From Planctomycetaceae bacterium (GTDB lineage: Bacteria > Planctomycetota > Planctomycetia > Pirellulales > UBA1268), in the NCBI GenBank assembly GCA_947440895.1, contig CANETO010000039.1:1-10424 (forward strand): DNA of 10,424 nt. The letters are read 5' to 3'. This document shows, in pieces, positions 5,839 to 10,424 of this stretch (position 1 is the first letter of the stretch; the number at the start of each line of letters is the position of its first letter). A program made the position numbers and the translations under genes. The notes below the pieces were generated by a model that worked only from the letters and a program-made list of their open reading frames with translations, searched no databases and was not told the DNA's origin.

Positions 5839-8800
5839 GTGAGCATCGGCGAATCCACCTACGATCGCGTCAATGACTATTCCGCTGTGAAGATCAGCCT
5901 GGCGCGGCCGCATGACATTCGCAGCTGGTCCTTTGGCGAAGTCAAGAAGCCCGAGACGATCAACTACCGCACCTACCGTCCCGAAAAGGACGGCCTGATG
6001 TGCGAGAAGATCTTCGGACCGGAAAAGGACTGGGAGTGCTCCTGCGGCAAATACCGTGGGATGAAGTACAAGGGGATGATCTGCGACCGCTGTGGCGTGA
6101 AAGTGACGCACAGCCGCGTGCGCCGGAAGCGTATGGGCCACATCGAATTGGCTGCGCCGGTGGTCCACATCTGGTTCTTCAAGGCGATGCCCAGCCGGCT
6201 GGGTGCTCTGCTCGACATGAAGACATCGAGTCTGGAAAAGGTCATTTACTTCCAAGACTACGTGGTGCTCGATCCCAAGGATACTCCGCTCAAGAAGCAG
6301 CAGATGCTGACGGAAGAGGAATTCCGTGAAGCACGCGCCACGTATGGCGACGGCGCCTTCGAGGCGGAGATGGGAGCGGAGGCTGTTCGCAAGCTGCTGC
6401 TTTCGCTCGATCTGGTGACACTCTCCAAGGATCTCCGTGTCGAACTCGCCACGACCAACAGCAAGCAGAAGAAAAAGGACCTCGTCAACCGGCTGAAGAT
6501 CGTCGAGGCTATCCGTGACAGCGAAAACAAGCCCGAGTGGATCGTGCTCGACGTGATCCCAGTGATCCCGCCCGATCTCCGTCCGCTCGTGATGCTCGAC
6601 TCAGGCAACTTCGCCACCAGCGATTTGAACGACCTTTACCGTCGCATCATCAACCGGAACAACCGGCTCAAGAAGCTCGTTGACCTGAATGCCCCCGAAG
6701 TGATCATCCGCAATGAAAAGCGGATGCTGCAGCAGTCGGTCGACGCCCTTTTCGACAACAATCGCTGCAAGCGGCCGGTGCTGGCATCCAGCAACCGGCC
6801 CCTGAAGAGCCTCACCGACATGATCAAGGGCAAGCAGGGACGGTTCCGTGAGAACCTGCTTGGCAAGCGCGTCGATTATTCGGCGCGGAGCGTGATCGTG
6901 GTCGGACCGAATCTCCGACTGCATCAGTGCGGCCTGCCGAAAAAGATCGCTCTCGAACTGTACCAGCCGTTCATCATTCGACGGCTGAAGGAACTCGGTC
7001 ATGCCGACACGATCAAGAGCGCCAAGAAGATGCTCGAGCGGAAGGACGCCGAGGTGTGGGACATCCTCGAAGAGGTCATTCGCAACCATCCCGTGTTGCT
7101 CAATCGCGCCCCCACGCTCCATCGTATGGGCATCCAGGCATTCGAGCCGATGCTCGTCGAGGGAAATGCGATCAAGCTGCATCCGCTGGTCTGCAAGGGC
7201 TTCAATGCCGACTTCGACGGCGACCAGATGGCCGTTCATCTGCCGCTATCTATCGAGGCGCAGGTGGAAGCCCACACGCTGATGCTCTCCACCAACAACA
7301 TCTTCAGCCCGGCGAACGGTGCACCGATCATCAGTCCGTCCCAGGACGTGGTGATGGGTTGCTACTACCTCACGATGTTGCTCCCTGGCCGCAAGGGAGA
7401 GGGAATGGTCTTCAAGAACTTCGAGGAAGTGGAACTGGCGCACTCGCTCGGCAAGGTTGACACCCATGCCAAGATCCGTGTCAAGCTCACAGCCGGTCGT
7501 TGCTTGAAGACCGACGTCGAGGCGCTCGGCAAGCCCGGCGCCTTGATTGAAACCACCGTAGGCCGTGTTCTGTTCAACTCGATCCTGCCCGAGGGAATGC
7601 TCTTTTACAACATCCCGATGCGGTCGAGCGAGCTTGCCCGCGTGATCTCTGACTGCTACCAGGCGCTGGGCCGCCGCAAGACGATTGACCTGCTCGACAA
7701 CATGAACCGCGTCGGCTTCAGTTGGAGCACGCGGAGCGGACTATCTTTTGCGACCGATGACCTGATCACTCCCGCCAACAAGGGACGGATCATCGGCTCC
7801 GCGGAGAAGGACGTCATGAAGATCATGAAGCTCTATCAGCGAGGCGTGATCACGGACGGCGAGCGTTACAACCAGGTGCTCGACGCCTGGACGCATGCAC
7901 GCGAGCAGATCACCAAGGAAATGATGGACGAACTCGAGCAGGACACCGACGCCCGTGACACGCGGTATGCCGGCTACGTGAACCCGATTTTCCTGATGGC
8001 CCACTCCGGCGCCCGAGGCGGCGTGGAGCAGATCCGGCAGCTCGCCGGAATGCGTGGTTTGATGGCCAAGCCGTCGGGCAAAATCATCGAGACTCCGATC
8101 AAGGCCAACTTCCGTGAGGGTCTGACGGTACTCGAATATTTCAGCTCGACGCACGGTGCCCGCAAGGGTCTCGCCGACACGGCTCTCAAGACGGCAGACT
8201 CGGGGTATCTGACCCGGAAACTCGCTGATGTGGCGCAGAACGTCGTCGTGACGATGCATGATTGCGGCACGACGCAGGGAATCGACAAGACCGTTATCTA
8301 CCGCGGCGAAAAGGTGGAAGTGAGTCTGGCCGACAGCATCCGTGGCCGCACCAGTAGGGCGAACATCGTGAACCCGATCACGGACGAAGTGGTCGTGCAC
8401 GAGGACGAACTGATCACGCGGCACATGGCCAGGCAGATCGAGGAACTGGGCCTGGAGAAGATTCAGGTCCGTAGTGCGCTCACCTGCGAAGCCTCGCTGG
8501 GCGTCTGTCGGCTCTGCTACGGCATGGACCTTTCGACCGGTTCCATGGTCGAGGAGGGAATGGCGGTCGGGATCATCGCCGCACAGAGCATCGGCGAACC
8601 GGGCACCCAGTTGACGATGCGGACATTCCACATTGGTGGAGTCGGTCAGCGCGCGATCGAGGAGAACGAAAGCCGGTCCAAGCGAGCCGGCACCGTGAAG
8701 TTCACCCGCCTGCGGACCGTACAAAACGAGCAGGGTGAGCAGATCGTGCTCGCTCGGAATGGTGAAATCGCCGTGATCGATCCGAAGGGCCGCGAACTGG

Positions 8801-10164
8801 AAAAGTTTGAAATCCCGGCTGGTGCGATCCTCAAGGTGGCGGACAACGAGGAAGTGAAGCCCGGCACGGTTCTCGTGCAGTGGGACCCGCACTCGATCCC
8901 GATTCTTTCCGAGGTGGCGGGCAAAGTCCGTTATGAGGATGTCATCGAGGGTGAGACGCTCCGCGTTGAAAAGGACCCCAGCGGTCACTTGCGACGAATG
9001 GTGATGGAGCACAAGGGGGTGTACCACCCGCAGGTCGTCCTTGAGGACGAATCGGGCAAGATCCTCGACTTCTACTACCTGCCCGAGAAGGCCTACATCG
9101 AAGTCTCGCAGGGCGAGAAGGTGGCGGCTGGTCACGTGCTTGCGAAGACGCCTCGCGAGGCGTCGGGAACCCAGGACATCACAGGCGGTCTGCCGCGGGT
9201 CACGGAGATTTTCGAGGCTCGCAAGCCGAAAGACCCGGCCATCATGGCCGAGATTGACGGCAAGGTCGAACTGCTGGGCGAGAAGCGTCGCGGCAAGCGG
9301 ACAATCGTTGTCAAGAATGAGAGCGGCGTCGAGCGCGAACACCTTGTCACCCACGGCAAGCATCTTCGCGTTCACGCCGGTGACATCGTCAAGGCGGGCG
9401 AAGCACTGGTGGACGGGCCGCTGGTACCACACGACATTCTCCGCATCTCGGGAGAAGAAGAGGTGCAGCGGTATTTGGTCCGCGAAATCCAGAATGTCTA
9501 CCGCAGTCAGCGGGTCGACATCGACGACAAGCACATCGAGATCATCGTGTCGCAGATGCTCAGGAAGGTGAAGATCGAGACCGTCGGGGATACCGACCTT
9601 CTTCCCGGGAGCGTGCTGGACAAGTTCGAGTTCAAGCAGGCCAATGACAAGATCGGTAGCGGTCTACGGATCACCGACAAGGGCGACAGTGAGTTTGCGG
9701 TTGGAAGTGTTGTGCCCAAGGACGTGCTGGCCCAGGCCAACGCACAGATCGAGGTTTTGGGTGGTACCCCAGCGAAGGGAACGAAGCCGAAGCCTGCCAC
9801 AGCCAGCACGCAGTTGCTCGGCATCACCAAGGCCAGCGTCCAGAGTTCCAGTTTCATTTCCGCCGCGAGTTTCCAGGAAACAACGAAGGTGCTCACCGAG
9901 GCTGCACTTGCAGGCAAGGTGGACAACCTGGTGGGGCTCAAGGAAAATGTCATTCTGGGCCACCTCATTCCAGCAGGCACGGGATTCAACACGTTTCAGT
10001 CGGCCGAGGTGCGTGTTCGCCCCGAGGCCCTCGATGCCCTTCGAATCGATCGCGACAACGTGTTGACCAGGCAGTTTCCGCTGTTGGAGGCCGCCCCTGT
10101 GGCCGGCGACGTCGGCAGCGAGACAGGTGGCATGCCAGGCAATGGCTCCTCGCCAGACCTGTAG
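5839..10164 (+). CDS. rpoC: DNA-directed RNA polymerase subunit beta'
   Basis: The product has 1441 residues (E. coli beta' has 1407) and starts at GTG behind a perfect Shine-Dalgarno. It carries the RNA-polymerase catalytic site. Landmarks: N-terminal zinc ligands C67, C69, C82, C85; sigma-binding clamp helices (about 262-308); switch region GRFRENLLGKRVDYSARSV (about 334-352); NRAPTLHR (about 422-429); catalytic NADFDGDQM with Mg-binding D458, D460, D462; the conserved segment with LAGMRGLMAKPSG and STHGARKGLADTALKTA before the second zinc site, C809, C883, C890, C893; and trigger-loop M927, R928, H931 (E. coli M932, R933, H936). About 175 residues separate the trigger-loop halves (near 935 to 1113), the place of E. 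coli insert SI3; the loop resumes at DITGGLPRV (1113-1121). The C-terminal AASFQETTKVLTEAALAGKVDNL block is intact. A Lys/Pro/Thr-rich linker (1308-1325) and a low-complexity tail after about 1415 are less conserved. No broken motif is seen. Confidence 0.98.
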   Translation: MSIGESTYDRVNDYSAVKISLARPHDIRSWSFGEVKKPETINYRTYRPEKDGLMCEKIFGPEKDWECSCGKYRGMKYKGMICDRCGVKVTHSRVRRKRMGHIELAAPVVHIWFFKAMPSRLGALLDMKTSSLEKVIYFQDYVVLDPKDTPLKKQQMLTEEEFREARATYGDGAFEAEMGAEAVRKLLLSLDLVTLSKDLRVELATTNSKQKKKDLVNRLKIVEAIRDSENKPEWIVLDVIPVIPPDLRPLVMLDSGNFATSDLNDLYRRIINRNNRLKKLVDLNAPEVIIRNEKRMLQQSVDALFDNNRCKRPVLASSNRPLKSLTDMIKGKQGRFRENLLGKRVDYSARSVIVVGPNLRLHQCGLPKKIALELYQPFIIRRLKELGHADTIKSAKKMLERKDAEVWDILEEVIRNHPVLLNRAPTLHRMGIQAFEPMLVEGNAIKLHPLVCKGFNADFDGDQMAVHLPLSIEAQVEAHTLMLSTNNIFSPANGAPIISPSQDVVMGCYYLTMLLPGRKGEGMVFKNFEEVELAHSLGKVDTHAKIRVKLTAGRCLKTDVEALGKPGALIETTVGRVLFNSILPEGMLFYNIPMRSSELARVISDCYQALGRRKTIDLLDNMNRVGFSWSTRSGLSFATDDLITPANKGRIIGSAEKDVMKIMKLYQRGVITDGERYNQVLDAWTHAREQITKEMMDELEQDTDARDTRYAGYVNPIFLMAHSGARGGVEQIRQLAGMRGLMAKPSGKIIETPIKANFREGLTVLEYFSSTHGARKGLADTALKTADSGYLTRKLADVAQNVVVTMHDCGTTQGIDKTVIYRGEKVEVSLADSIRGRTSRANIVNPITDEVVVHEDELITRHMARQIEELGLEKIQVRSALTCEASLGVCRLCYGMDLSTGSMVEEGMAVGIIAAQSIGEPGTQLTMRTFHIGGVGQRAIEENESRSKRAGTVKFTRLRTVQNEQGEQIVLARNGEIAVIDPKGRELEKFEIPAGAILKVADNEEVKPGTVLVQWDPHSIPILSEVAGKVRYEDVIEGETLRVEKDPSGHLRRMVMEHKGVYHPQVVLEDESGKILDFYYLPEKAYIEVSQGEKVAAGHVLAKTPREASGTQDITGGLPRVTEIFEARKPKDPAIMAEIDGKVELLGEKRRGKRTIVVKNESGVEREHLVTHGKHLRVHAGDIVKAGEALVDGPLVPHDILRISGEEEVQRYLVREIQNVYRSQRVDIDDKHIEIIVSQMLRKVKIETVGDTDLLPGSVLDKFEFKQANDKIGSGLRITDKGDSEFAVGSVVPKDVLAQANAQIEVLGGTPAKGTKPKPATASTQLLGITKASVQSSSFISAASFQETTKVLTEAALAGKVDNLVGLKENVILGHLIPAGTGFNTFQSAEVRVRPEALDALRIDRDNVLTRQFPLLEAAPVAGDVGSETGGMPGNGSSPDL

Positions 10165-10190
10165 AAATGCTGGGAAACGGCTGGAGCCGG

Positions 10191-10196
10191 TAAGAT
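10191..10196 (+). promoter_or_regulatory. Very weak -10-like element after rpoC
   Basis: TAAGAT matches four of six -10 bases and lies 27 nt after the rpoC stop, about 79 nt before the next start candidate. I see no good -35. It is listed only because the next gene seems unrelated to the operon and would need its own promoter. Confidence 0.15.
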
Positions 10197-10213
10197 AGTG
10201 CTTGGGGCGTCCT

Positions 10214-10254
10214 CGGCACGGCGCCACCTGGCGCAGTCGTCTCGGGTCGTGCCG
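10214..10254 (+). other. Compound stem-loop between rpoC and the next gene
   Basis: CGGCACG (10214-10220) pairs exactly with CGTGCCG (10248-10254). Inside it, GCGCC (10221-10225) pairs with GGCGC (10230-10234) around an ACCT loop. No T-run follows, so this is not a standard intrinsic terminator, although it could help end the rpoBC transcript. Chance GC-rich pairing is possible. Confidence 0.3.
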
Positions 10255-10274
10255 TATCGCGTGGATCGGACCCG

Positions 10275-10424
10275 ATGACGGCCTCGGACAACTGGATGGC
10301 GTGCGTTGGCCGTCATACGCCCGTGGGTCGCGTTGCGGCGAGAATACTGCGGGAACGGTTCGACACCGTCTGGGCCGAACTCCAGGCTGTCTGCTCGATG
10401 CCCGACGATGCGGAGCATATCCAC
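10275..10424 (+). CDS. Start of a probable CHAD-domain protein (3' end outside window)
   Basis: An ATG at 10275 opens a frame of 50 codons that runs to the window edge. The pattern, with PVGRVAARILRERFDTVWAEL followed by an acidic turn and EHIH as the last visible residues, resembles the N-terminus of CHAD (conserved histidine alpha-helical) domains. In those, a helix with RxxLRERL-type spacing leads into a conserved VHxLRVxxRR motif; the window ends where that motif would begin. CHAD proteins bind polyphosphate or occur beside phosphate-related enzymes. No upstream in-frame ATG, GTG or TTG exists between the stop at 10191 and 10275, and there is no clear ribosome-binding site. The assignment rests on a short fragment recognised from memory and is tentative; an unrelated helical protein remains possible. 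Confidence 0.45.
   Translation, partial: MTASDNWMACVGRHTPVGRVAARILRERFDTVWAELQAVCSMPDDAEHIH

Noticed and set aside
7741..9534. 597-codon open frame on the minus strand inside rpoC
   Set aside because: It lies entirely opposite a highly conserved rpoC region. GC-rich codon bias commonly leaves long antisense frames open. The translation shows no recognisable domain and there is no convincing start context.
9996..10424. Minus-strand frame across the rpoC end and the downstream gap
   Set aside because: It overlaps about 170 nt of rpoC and is rich in Arg, Pro and Ser as expected of a shadow. The + strand frame from 10275 has a more protein-like helical pattern.
1..10424. tRNA, rRNA, CRISPR array, insertion sequence or phage genes
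   Set aside because: I looked for cloverleaf-like segments, spaced direct repeats, transposase-like products and terminal repeats with target duplications and saw none. The only large inverted repeat is the rpoB-rpoC hairpin.

Overview
This window is the ribosomal-protein and RNA-polymerase ("rif" or beta) operon of a bacterium, read entirely on the + strand: the 3' part of rplA (L1), then rplJ (L10), rplL (L7/L12), rpoB (beta) and rpoC (beta'). The start of a separate gene, probably encoding a CHAD-domain protein, follows. The DNA is GC-rich. The N-terminus of beta' (reading ...ISLARPHDIRSWSFGEVKKP...) and the overall sizes of beta (1252 aa) and beta' (1441 aa, with an insert inside the trigger loop) resemble what I remember of Planctomycetota, perhaps of the Pirellulales type. 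That assignment comes from memory and was not searched; the gene identities do not depend on it.

Layout: rplA tail 1-402; 87-nt gap with a C-rich tract; rplJ 490-1041; 175-nt gap with competing stem-loops; rplL 1217-1636; 279-nt gap with a 13-bp hairpin that overlaps a good extended -10 promoter candidate, followed by a roughly 210-nt leader; rpoB 1916-5674; 163-nt gap filled mostly by a very strong 18-bp perfect inverted repeat; rpoC 5839-10164; 110-nt gap; then a partial gene from 10275 to the window edge. No gene-free stretch exceeds 300 nt.

How the genes work together: L1 forms the L1 stalk of the 50S subunit. L10 with several L7/L12 dimers forms the stalk that recruits translational GTPases. 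Beta and beta' form the catalytic core of RNA polymerase. In well-studied bacteria this operon is tuned by L1 and L10 autogenous control and by attenuation and RNA processing between rplL and rpoB. The hairpins and promoter candidate seen here sit at the matching places, but their function is inference.

The protein content is ordinary housekeeping, and I found no undescribed protein system. The most interesting signals are non-coding: the long hairpin starting at the rpoB stop codon, the hairpin/promoter overlap before rpoB, and the competing helices around the rplJ stop. At the protein level, L10 carries three exact-length 11-residue C-terminal repeats, probably L12-docking units, and beta has Val-Val in place of the E. 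coli Phe514-Met515 pair in the rifampicin pocket.
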